Shown here: one piece after another, positions 16,273-21,490 of the stretch
Layout: the number at the start of each line of letters is the position of its first letter
Numbering within the stretch: the stretch's first letter is position 1
From: Holophagales bacterium UBA2201
GTDB taxonomy: Bacteria; Acidobacteriota; Thermoanaerobaculia; UBA2201
Length of the DNA: 26,355 nucleotides
Assembly (NCBI GenBank): GCA_002327305.1
Contig: DCUZ01000090.1
Coordinates: 1-26,355 of the forward strand
Reading direction: 5' to 3'
The notes under the pieces: model-generated
The model's input: the letters and a program-made list of their open reading frames with translations, nothing else
What the model was told of the DNA's origin: nothing
Database searches by the model: none
Made by a program: the position numbers and the translations under genes

Positions 16273-16343
16273 CAATGCGCATGGCGCTGTGCACCATGCG
16301 CGGCTGAAGGCGATAGGCAGAAGGCGGGAAGGCTCCCCCACCC
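16265..16343 (+). repeat. Composite intergenic repeat, copy 1 (hairpin plus GGAAGGC octamers)
   Basis: Order: TATCGCACAA, a hairpin with 8-bp arms GCGCATGG (16277-16284) and CCATGCGC (16294-16301), four degenerate octamer units ending in AAGGC/TAGGC (16304-16333), and the end module GCGGGAAGGCTCCCCCACCC (16324-16343). The same parts occur in the same order at 17424-17500, and the hairpin, octamers and end module occur on the opposite strand at 20421-20563. Confidence 0.75.
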
Positions 16344-16354
16344 ACAGCAATGGT

Positions 16355-16428
16355 GTTAGGAGTTAGGAACCTGGGCCCGCCCCTTCAAAAAGCACATTGC
16401 AAAATGAAAAAAGCGAAATGGCCCGTGG
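16355..16428 (+). repeat. Degenerate heptamer repeats with CCCGCCC-type caps
   Basis: Two GTTAGGA units (16355-16368) run into ACCTGGGCCCGCCCC. A second set follows: GCAAAAT, GAAAAAA, GCGAAAT (16399-16419), capped by GGCCCGTGG. Both have a 7-bp period and a C/G-rich cap, like the clearer arrays at 17267 and 18742. The remaining bases of the 16256-16518 gap hold copy 1 of the composite repeat and a palindrome at 16496. Confidence 0.45.
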
Positions 16429-16495
16429 CGAAGTTCTGTGTTCAGTATCCCGCCCATCCAATATCCTCAGGGGAGGATTCCCTCGTTCTGGCCCT

Positions 16496-16513
16496 GCCCC
16501 CCCCGGGGGGGGC
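16496..16513. other. Perfect 18-bp C8G8-cored palindrome
   Basis: GCCCCCCCCGGGGGGGGC lies six bases beyond the stop of the S-component gene ending at 16519 (minus strand). It could form a strong RNA hairpin at the 3' end of that transcript, but no T-run follows on the minus strand, so it is not a classic terminator. Confidence 0.6.
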
Positions 16514-16518
16514 GTACC

Positions 16519-17076
16519 CTATCGTTTTTTCTCCCGGGTCACCCACCACCGGGCGACGACGGGCAACAGGGCGATCTGCGCCAGCCCCGCGGCCAGCCCG
16601 GGAATCATCGCAGCATTGAGATAGGGAACAAGTCCTCCGCCGGCCGCGCCCGTGGCCAGCACGAGGCCGATGAACAGCACGCGGCCTCCGACAACGGCGA
16701 GGGCCGCGGACCAGAGCATGTTCCAGCGGAAACGCTCGTGAAACAGACCGGCCAGCAACCCATAGGCGGCCAACTCGAAGGTCATCGCCGGAAGCATGGG
16801 GGGATAGGGCATTCCCGACAGCGCGAAACTCAGGACGGGGGCGGCGAGGCCGACGACGGCGCCGGACCGCCATCCATAGCACAAGCCGACCAGGATCACG
16901 GGCCAGTGCATGGGAAGCAGGATCCGGACCGGCAGTCCCGTCAGGTGAGCAGCGGCGGGAAGGAGGAAACTGGCCGCTATGAGGAGCAGGCCCTGGATCG
17001 ATAGGGCGCGCGCGCCCAAACCGGGAAGGGTTGCCTGGGACTTCGCGGGATGTTCGGCCGATACGGTTGGGTTCAT
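16519..17076 (-). CDS. ECF-transporter S-component-like membrane protein
   Basis: The 185-residue product is almost wholly hydrophobic with about five to six membrane segments (starting near residues 25, 48, 70, 95, 120 and 150). The pattern LLPMHWPVILVGLCYGWRSGA, VVGLAAPVLSFALSGMPYPP and TFELAAYGLLAGLFHERF resembles substrate-binding S components of energy-coupling-factor (vitamin) importers. I recognise the superfamily but not the substrate. No A or T component is nearby, so it would rely on a shared energising module elsewhere. The start at 17076 is chosen over upstream in-frame codons because AAGGAG (complement of 17084-17089) is correctly spaced and a promoter-like pair lies upstream. 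It is alone on the minus strand between repeats. Confidence 0.65.
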   Translation of the reverse strand: MNPTVSAEHPAKSQATLPGLGARALSIQGLLLIAASFLLPAAAHLTGLPVRILLPMHWPVILVGLCYGWRSGAVVGLAAPVLSFALSGMPYPPMLPAMTFELAAYGLLAGLFHERFRWNMLWSAALAVVGGRVLFIGLVLATGAAGGGLVPYLNAAMIPGLAAGLAQIALLPVVARWWVTREKKR

Positions 17077-17126
17077 GTCGATTCTCCTTGTCTGTTGCGT
17101 CCTGGCGCGGGCGCCGGGAATCCCTG

Positions 17127-17170
17127 TCCGTCTCCTGCTTCGAGCGCGGGGATCGAACATTCCGGACGGA
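17127..17170 (-). promoter_or_regulatory. Structured leader upstream of the S-component gene
   Basis: In the minus-strand leader, TCCGTC (17170-17165) can pair with GACGGA (17132-17127), enclosing a second stem TTCGA/TCGAA (17157-17153 with 17143-17139) around a 9-base loop. The two nested stems lie between the promoter and the ribosome site. S-component genes are often riboswitch controlled, but I could not match this to a known class (no TPP, cobalamin, THF or preQ1 signature). Confidence 0.3.
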
Positions 17171-17188
17171 TCGATCGGTTGCATTCCA

Positions 17189-17217
17189 ACGCTATCACAA
17201 TGAAAAATCGGAGTCAA
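17189..17217 (-). promoter_or_regulatory. Possible promoter of the S-component gene
   Basis: Minus-strand TTGACT (17217-17212) is followed after 17 bp by TAGCGT (17194-17189), a fair -35 with a weak -10. This would give a leader of about 105 bases containing the nested hairpins. Confidence 0.35.
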
Positions 17218-17266
17218 CCCGTCTTGGGGATGGGACGGGAAGTCGGCCCAAAGGCGCCCCATACGA

Positions 17267-17300
17267 GTTCAAGGTTCAAAGTTGAACGTTGCCCTCGCCC
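17267..17300 (+). repeat. Capped heptamer array, copy 1
   Basis: GTTCAAG, GTTCAAA, GTTGAAC (17267-17287), then the cap GTTGCCCTCGCCC (17288-17300). Same design as the arrays at 18742, 18795 and 20369 (reverse). It is within the 17077-17580 gene-free stretch, which otherwise holds the S-gene leader, the 66-bp repeat, a 14-bp tandem repeat and composite repeat copy 2. Confidence 0.65.
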
Positions 17301-17310
17301 TTTGATCGGT

Positions 17311-17376
17311 ATCGGGATCGCAATCGGGATTCAGTATCGGTTGTTCTTGGCACTCATGGAAACCTTGCATCGCAAG
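17311..17376 (+). repeat. 66-bp direct repeat, copy A (left of desaturase)
   Basis: Matches 18899-18964 at 63 of 66 bases in the same orientation. It begins with hexamer-like ATCGGR units and ends with ACCTTGCATCGCAAG. The pair flanks the desaturase gene, 1588 bp apart. Confidence 0.85.
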
Positions 17377-17377
17377 A

Positions 17378-17418
17378 CTTGACCCCATTCTCTTGACCCC
17401 ATTCTCTGACCCCATTCT
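17378..17418 (+). repeat. Three tandem 13-14 bp units (CTTGACCCCATTCT)
   Basis: Two perfect 14-bp units (17378-17391, 17392-17405) and a third lacking one T (17406-17418). It begins two bases after the 66-bp repeat copy A. On the minus strand the block reads as repeats of AGAATGGGGTCAAG. From memory, similar GGGGTCAAG-TCTTGC blocks accompany REP-associated transposase genes in other bacteria; no such gene is present here. Confidence 0.8.
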
Positions 17419-17423
17419 CTTCT

Positions 17424-17500
17424 TATCGCACAAGCGCGGCGCCGCCGCGCCGCGCTGCTGGAAGGCCAGAAGGCTGGAAGGCGGGAAGGCTCCCCCACCC
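17424..17500 (+). repeat. Composite intergenic repeat, copy 2
   Basis: TATCGCACAA (17424-17433), a hairpin with perfect arms AGCGCGGC (17433-17440) and GCCGCGCT (17449-17456), four octamer units TGGAAGGC, CAGAAGGC, TGGAAGGC, GGGAAGGC (17459-17490), and the end module at 17481-17500, identical over 20 bases to copy 1. The hairpin arms differ in sequence from copy 1 but keep the 8-bp length, so structure looks conserved more than sequence. Confidence 0.8.
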
Positions 17501-17580
17501 GCCCAATAGGCGTAGGGGAGGGTTGCCCTCGTCTCGTCCCCCCGGCTGACCCTTCCGCCACAGCTGAAACGGCTCCGGGG

Positions 17581-18609
17581 TCAATTCGCTTTATTCCGCA
17601 GCGATTTGAAACTCACCAGCTTCTGCTCCCGTTCGTCCCACAGGTTCAGGAAGAGCGACCGGAGGCTCCGTCGGAGGGTCAGGGGCTCGACGGACTGCAG
17701 GACGGGCGACGCGTCGCAACAGGCCTGCAGGCGGTAGTTCGGGATCCGGGGCAGGAGATGGTGCGCGTGGTGGAGGCCGATGTTCCCGGTGAACCACTGG
17801 AGCACCCTGGGAAGTTTGTAGAACGAGCTCCCCCGCAGGGCGGCCTTCACGGGATCCCACCGGTCGTGCCGCGACCAGTACACCCCATCGAACTGGTGCT
17901 GGACGTAGAACAGCCACACTCCGACGGCCCCGGCGAACAGCATGACAGGCAGTTGAATCCACAGGTAGGTCTTGAACCCGATGGTGAGCGTGGCGGCCCC
18001 GGCGATCGCGACGATGGCCAGGTTGGTCACCGCCGCGCTGAGCCGCTCGTTCTTCCCCTCCCAATGGTGGAGGAAGCGCTGGGTGATCAGGAAGGTGTAT
18101 CCCGGGCCGATCCCGAGGAACACGAGGGGATGACGGTAGAAGCGATAGGCCAGGCGCACGCCCCGGGAGGCCGCCCGGTACTCCTCGACGGTCAGGGTCC
18201 AGATGTCTCCCACGCCCCGATGATCGAGGTCCGCGTAGGTGCCGTGATGGACGAGGTGGTTGTGCCGCCAGTAGGTGTAGGGGGTGAAGGTGAGAATGCC
18301 GGCCAGGTAGCCGAGGGCCGCGTTGGCCCGCTGCGAGGCGAAAAAGGAGCCGTGGGCGCAGTCATGGAAGAGGATGAAGATGCGGACCAGGAAGAGCGAA
18401 GCGAGGAGCATGAGCGGAGCGAGCCAGAGAATGGAAACCTTCTGCCCCACGAGATAAATAAGGAGACCCCAGAGGGCGAAGTACGGAAGGAAGGTGTTCA
18501 GGATCTGCCAGACCGCCCGCCGCCGGTCCGGCCGCGCGAAACCCTTCAGCGAACTCCTCAGTGAATCGATGGTCGGCTCGGCGGCGATGCCGCCCAATTC
18601 CTCAACCAT
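17581..18609 (-). CDS. Fatty acid desaturase (omega-6/delta-12 type)
   Basis: Membrane di-iron enzyme that introduces a double bond into acyl chains using O2 and electrons from a ferredoxin-like donor. All three histidine boxes are visible: HDCAHGSFF, HNHLVHH (H-x-x-HH) and HHAHHLLPRIPNYRL. The surrounding sequence (GVGDIWTLTVEEY, FYVQHQFDGVYW, GSSFYKLPRVLQWFTGNIG) matches the bacterial omega-6/delta-12 group of the desaturase family; regiospecificity is inferred only. Four or more membrane segments are seen. The ATG at 18609 gives 342 residues and is chosen over an upstream GTG at 18666, which lacks a ribosome site. The gene is flanked by a 66-bp direct repeat pair and bordered by other repeats, which may indicate insertion as a unit. 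Confidence 0.88.
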   Translation of the reverse strand: MVEELGGIAAEPTIDSLRSSLKGFARPDRRRAVWQILNTFLPYFALWGLLIYLVGQKVSILWLAPLMLLASLFLVRIFILFHDCAHGSFFASQRANAALGYLAGILTFTPYTYWRHNHLVHHGTYADLDHRGVGDIWTLTVEEYRAASRGVRLAYRFYRHPLVFLGIGPGYTFLITQRFLHHWEGKNERLSAAVTNLAIVAIAGAATLTIGFKTYLWIQLPVMLFAGAVGVWLFYVQHQFDGVYWSRHDRWDPVKAALRGSSFYKLPRVLQWFTGNIGLHHAHHLLPRIPNYRLQACCDASPVLQSVEPLTLRRSLRSLFLNLWDEREQKLVSFKSLRNKAN

Positions 18610-18693
18610 GGCCGTGGCTCCCGGTATCAACGATCTCCGCCGGCCCTCCGGATGCAGCAAGGCCACGAAGGGGGCGGGGCTGTTTCCAACAAT

Positions 18694-18723
18694 AGATTAG
18701 CGCAATTTCTTGGGCGATTTCAA
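18694..18723 (-). promoter_or_regulatory. Probable promoter of the desaturase gene
   Basis: Minus-strand TTGAAA (18723-18718) and TAATCT (18699-18694) are separated by 18 bp. The start of transcription would be near 18687, leaving about 78 bases of leader before the ATG at 18609. Confidence 0.5.
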
Positions 18724-18741
18724 GCCGCCTAATTTAAAGCA

Positions 18742-18871
18742 GTTTCAAGTTCCAAGTTTCAAGTTTCAAGTTGCCCCCGCCCGGTCGAGAAGCAGTTTCA
18801 GGTTTCAGGTTCCAGGTTTCAAGTTCCCCCGCCCGGGCAATGCAAAATGCAAAATACAAAATTCCCGTCCC
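18742..18871 (+). repeat. Three capped heptamer arrays in a row
   Basis: Array a: GTTTCAA, GTTCCAA, GTTTCAA, GTTTCAA (18742-18769) plus cap GTTGCCCCCGCCCGG. Array b: GTTTCAG, GTTTCAG, GTTCCAG, GTTTCAA (18795-18822) plus cap GTTCCCCCGCCCGGG. Array c: GCAAAAT, GCAAAAT, ACAAAAT (18842-18862) plus cap TCCCGTCCC. All have a 7-bp period and a C-rich cap. The 18610-18996 stretch otherwise holds the desaturase promoter and copy B of the 66-bp repeat. Confidence 0.8.
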
Positions 18872-18898
18872 ACCTATGATTTCGGTATCGGCATCGGC

Positions 18899-18964
18899 AT
18901 CGGGATCGCAATCGGGATTCAGTATCGGCGGTTCTTGGCACTCTTGGAAACCTTGCATCGCAAG
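18899..18964 (+). repeat. 66-bp direct repeat, copy B (right of desaturase)
   Basis: Matches 17311-17376 at 63 of 66 positions. It is preceded by extra ATCGGC units (18881-18898), so the period-6 portion is longer than in copy A. A short related run (ATCGGT-type units, minus strand) occurs near 20257-20274. Confidence 0.85.
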
Positions 18965-18996
18965 CTTTGAACCTAAGTGCTTTGCGACGCCGCGGA

Positions 18997-19404
18997 TCAT
19001 CTCACAACTTCTGCTTCCCATCCATCGTATTCTCCTCCGAACTTGGTGGCTAACTCAGTTAGCATACGACGCGCAGAAACAAGCGTGCTTGCTTCGGGGA
19101 CCATGTCCCTCTTGGCCAGACACAACCACATATTACCTATAGCGGCTGGTCGCACCTCAACAGAAAAGCGTTTGCTGCTCAGCGCAGCACCCACATTCTC
19201 TGCACTTTCCTTAGTTGGGAGGTAGAGGTAGAATTCTACAGGATGCGGCTTAGATAGATCCGAACCTGCCTGTTTGAGTTGAGCAATTGCTTGTTCGTCT
19301 GGAGTCATAGTCTCATTATGCCTTCCACATCCTGTTTGAAGAATTATGCATATAATGAGAAACGCAGCCGCCATTCTGATTAATGTAGTTTGATTCTGTA
19401 TCAT
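18997..19404 (-). CDS. Predicted lipoprotein with RraB-like domain
   Basis: The 135-residue protein begins with a lipoprotein-type signal, MIQNQTTLIRMAAAFLIICIILQTGC, with C26 as the acyl-modified residue; the -3 residue is Gln, so the lipobox is not ideal. The rest (about 32-135) follows the RraB (RNase E inhibitor B) fold pattern: LKQAGSDLSKPHPVEFYLYL, followed by a ferredoxin-like second half and the ending GGEYDGWEAEVV, which is characteristic of that family. RraB itself is cytoplasmic, so a secreted form cannot act on RNase E; the function here is unknown. The start at 19404 is chosen for the signal peptide; no strong ribosome site is seen. It lies 19 bases after the TPR-like gene and is probably cotranscribed. 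G+C is lower than in the flanking operons. Confidence 0.7.
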   Translation of the reverse strand: MIQNQTTLIRMAAAFLIICIILQTGCGRHNETMTPDEQAIAQLKQAGSDLSKPHPVEFYLYLPTKESAENVGAALSSKRFSVEVRPAAIGNMWLCLAKRDMVPEASTLVSARRMLTELATKFGGEYDGWEAEVVR

Positions 19405-19423
19405 ATTAAAATATGGACTGTCC

Positions 19424-20119
19424 CTATTGGCCGGCGATCTTCTGGACGTCCCTGTACAATGGCGTGTCCGTCTTTCGAACAAGGCCAATCTTCGCGTGGT
19501 AACGAAAACCCGAATGTTTGAGATCCGCTACTGCCAGGGCTGAGATTGCATGCACCCGAGCATTCCTGAGGTCTCCTTTGTCACGAGAAATTATAGCAAG
19601 AATCGAGAAGAATTCGTAACGATCGATCGGAAACACGAGATGACATTCAAGGCCACCTTGGCCGGCTTCCTTGGCTTCCGCGATGGATAGGAACTCGGGG
19701 TAGAGTTCCCGAAGGCCATGTTCCACTGCGACACGGCCTAAACTGAGCCAGGCATGGGTCAGGTAGCTGGGATTTTGGGATTCGATTCTGAGTGCGGAAC
19801 GAAGGTGGCCAACCGCCGCGCTTACTTGGCCCTTCTTCTCGCAACAGCTCGCAATCTGGTGGTGGACTTGTGCAAGATCGAACGATTCAGGATAGTTGGC
19901 GAGGATATATTCGAGGAGCATCAATGCTTCATCGAACAGACCTTGTTGTTCAAGTGTCTGAGCCTGGATCCGAACGTACTGAGCCGCCATTTGAGGTTTG
20001 CGCGTGCGACGAAGACGAGACCAGAATTGTTCCGCATCCTCGTTTGTCCAAGTAGAATGCGTGTACCAATCGCTCCTAGACACAATGGATCCTGCGCAAA
20101 GCCAACAACTGTGCAGCAT
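19424..20119 (-). CDS. TPR-like protein of unknown function
   Basis: The 231-residue product has no signal peptide or membrane segment that I trust. From about residue 45 it shows helical-hairpin repeats in tetratricopeptide style: YVRIQAQTLEQQGLFDEALMLLEYILANYPESFD, HHQIASCCEKKGQVSAAVGHLRSALRIE, then HAWLSLGRVAVEHGLRELYPEFLSIAE and LAIISRDKGDLRNARVHAISALAVADL. These suggest a protein-interaction scaffold. The W-rich region near residues 18-33 precedes them. I do not recognise the family. The ATG at 20119 is the farthest upstream start. It is upstream of, and close to, the RraB-like lipoprotein gene; the low G+C of both suggests they arrived together. Confidence 0.6.
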   Translation of the reverse strand: MLHSCWLCAGSIVSRSDWYTHSTWTNEDAEQFWSRLRRTRKPQMAAQYVRIQAQTLEQQGLFDEALMLLEYILANYPESFDLAQVHHQIASCCEKKGQVSAAVGHLRSALRIESQNPSYLTHAWLSLGRVAVEHGLRELYPEFLSIAEAKEAGQGGLECHLVFPIDRYEFFSILAIISRDKGDLRNARVHAISALAVADLKHSGFRYHAKIGLVRKTDTPLYRDVQKIAGQ

Positions 20120-20280
20120 ACTGGGTAATTTGAGGAACGATCATACTGGTACGCTATCACAACCCCTAAAAGCGGTCAAATCCGATGCCCAACACAGGCC
20201 ATTCCAATTATGCACATCTACAACCTGATGTCCTGCGCTCGCATATCCAAGACATGAACCGATACCGATTCCGAAAAACG
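20120..20280. other. Gene-free upstream region of the TPR-like gene
   Basis: Nothing coding is recognised. It should carry the promoter of the TPR-like/lipoprotein pair, but I see no convincing hexamers. Near its right end, 20257-20274 holds ATCGGT-type units on the minus strand, related to the start of the 66-bp repeats. Confidence 0.4.
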
Positions 20281-20284
20281 CAGC

Positions 20285-20349
20285 GGGCGAGCCGCCGGCT
20301 CGCCCCTACTTGGCCCCTGGAACAAGGCCGTCCTCAGGGGACTGAGGAC
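20285..20349. repeat. Two perfect hairpins
   Basis: GGGCGAGCC (20285-20293) and GGCTCGCCC (20297-20305) form a 9-bp stem around GCC. GTCCTCAG (20330-20337) and CTGAGGAC (20342-20349) form an 8-bp stem around GGGA. Neither has a T-run. They look like members of dispersed palindromic repeats; with one copy each here this cannot be shown. Confidence 0.6.
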
Positions 20350-20368
20350 GCTAGAGGATCAAGGGCTT

Positions 20369-20408
20369 GGGCGGGGGAACCTGGAACTTGCAACCTGGAA
20401 CCTGGAAC
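20369..20408 (-). repeat. Capped heptamer array, reverse orientation
   Basis: On the minus strand: GTTCCAG, GTTCCAG, GTTGCAA, GTTCCAG, then cap GTTCCCCCGCCC. The preceding bases AAAGCA also match those before the array at 18742. Confidence 0.8.
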
Positions 20409-20420
20409 TGCTTTGTGGTA

Positions 20421-20563
20421 GGGCGGGGGAGCCTTCCCGCTTTCCCGCCTTCCCGCTTTCCCGCCTTCCCGCCTTCCCGCCTTCCCGCCTTCCCGCCTTC
20501 CTGCCTTCCTGCCTTCCCGCCTTCCCGCTTTCCCGCGCGGAATAGCGCAACGCGCTATTCCGC
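20421..20563 (-). repeat. Composite intergenic repeat, copy 3, with 13 octamer units
   Basis: On the minus strand: a perfect 12-bp hairpin GCGGAATAGCGC / GCGCTATTCCGC (20563-20552 and 20548-20537, 3-base loop), then 13 tandem octamers of RGGAARGC type (20534-20431), then the end module GCGGGAAGGCTCCCCCGCCC (20440-20421), differing from copies 1 and 2 at one base of 20. The era stop codon (20557-20555) lies inside the hairpin. The number of octamers (13 against 4 and 4) marks it as a variable-number tandem repeat. Confidence 0.85.
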
Positions 20564-21490
20564 CTCCTCCGGCGGCAACAGCCGCGAGACGACGCGGGAA
20601 TCCTCCCGCCACCGGGGGGCGACGGAGACCTGGAGGCCGAGGAAGACCTTGATCCCGAGGAACGCCTCCATCTCCTCCCGCGCCTTGGTGCCGATGGTCT
20701 TGGCCATCTCCCCGCGCTTGCCGATGATGATGGCCTTCTGCCCCTCCCGCTCCACGAGGATGCGGGCGTAGATCTTCATCAGACCCTTCGCCTCGTCCTC
20801 CTCCACGTGCTCGATCTCCACCGCCACCGCGTAGGGGAGTTCGGCGCGGCACGCGTGGAGGACCTTCTCGCGGATGAGTTCCGAGAGGTAGAAGGTCTCG
20901 CTCTGCGTGGTCCACTGGTCGGGGGGGAAGAGGAAGGGGCCCTCGGGCATCCGCGCTTCGAGCTGGGTCGCCAGCGCGGCGACCCCGTCCTTCCTGAGGG
21001 CCGAAAGGGGGATCAGTTCCGCCCCGGGGTCGGCGTGATGGAGCGATTCCATCAGCGGCAGGAGCCGCTCCTTCTGCGGCAGTTTGTCGATCTTGTTGAG
21101 GACGACGGCGCGGGGCAGGCCCGATCCCTTGACCAGTTCCAGCAGTTCCCGGTCGAGCGGGCCGGCGCCCTCGGAGGCGTCCATCACCAGGAGGAGGAGA
21201 TCGGAGTCCCTCAGCCCCGAGCGGGTGAGGCGCATCATCTCCCGGTTGAGGAGGTATTGGGGTTTGTGGAACCCGGGGTGGTCTACGAAGACGATCTGGC
21301 ACGCCTCCGTGGTCCGGATGCCGGTGATGCGGTTGCGGGTCGTCTGCGGCTTGCTGGAGACGATCCCCACCTTGCGGTCCACGAGGGCGTTGAGGAGGGT
21401 GGTCTTGCCGACATTGGGGGCCCCGAGGAGGGAGACGAACCCCGAGCGGGTGGGCGGCGGCTGTTCCTTACTCTTTTTTTTCGGCGGCAT
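20555..21490 (-). CDS. era: GTPase Era
   Basis: Essential GTPase that binds the 3' end of 16S rRNA and helps mature the small ribosomal subunit. The 311-residue product has G1 GAPNVGKT (23-30), G2 in TTRNR (50-54), G3 DHPG (70-73), G4 NKID and G5 SAL, then the KH domain with IIIGKRGEMAKTIG followed by IKVFLGLQVSVAPRWRED, the typical end of Era. G3 is DHPG where DTPG is usual. The N-terminus has an extra basic, proline-rich stretch of about 15 residues. The ATG at 21490 lies inside the preceding corC-like gene (23-base overlap). The stop codon sits in a repeat hairpin. It is the last gene of the phoH operon. Confidence 0.96.
   Translation of the reverse strand: MPPKKKSKEQPPPTRSGFVSLLGAPNVGKTTLLNALVDRKVGIVSSKPQTTRNRITGIRTTEACQIVFVDHPGFHKPQYLLNREMMRLTRSGLRDSDLLLLVMDASEGAGPLDRELLELVKGSGLPRAVVLNKIDKLPQKERLLPLMESLHHADPGAELIPLSALRKDGVAALATQLEARMPEGPFLFPPDQWTTQSETFYLSELIREKVLHACRAELPYAVAVEIEHVEEDEAKGLMKIYARILVEREGQKAIIIGKRGEMAKTIGTKAREEMEAFLGIKVFLGLQVSVAPRWREDSRVVSRLLPPEEAE

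Noticed and set aside
16496..16513. Intrinsic terminator at the C8G8 palindrome
   Set aside because: No T-run follows the palindrome on the minus strand; T-rich bases lie on the wrong side.
17127..17217. Known riboswitch (TPP, cobalamin, THF, preQ1) upstream of the S-component gene
   Set aside because: None of the conserved core sequences of these classes could be found; only simple stems are visible.
18664..18666. GTG as the desaturase start
   Set aside because: No ribosome site upstream and the added residues do not resemble desaturases; the ATG at 18609 is preferred.
18742..18964. Possible CRISPR array
   Set aside because: Repeat units are 6-8 bp and tandem with no spacers, and no cas genes are present.
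20120..20280. Possible extra gene upstream of the TPR-like gene
   Set aside because: Only short frames with stops were found in all readings and no recognisable protein.
20431..20534. Octamer array read as a repeated Lys-Ala-Gly-Arg-Arg-Glu-Gly protein
   Set aside because: It is an intergenic tandem repeat with no ribosome site or conserved domain; the reading frame is a product of the repeat.
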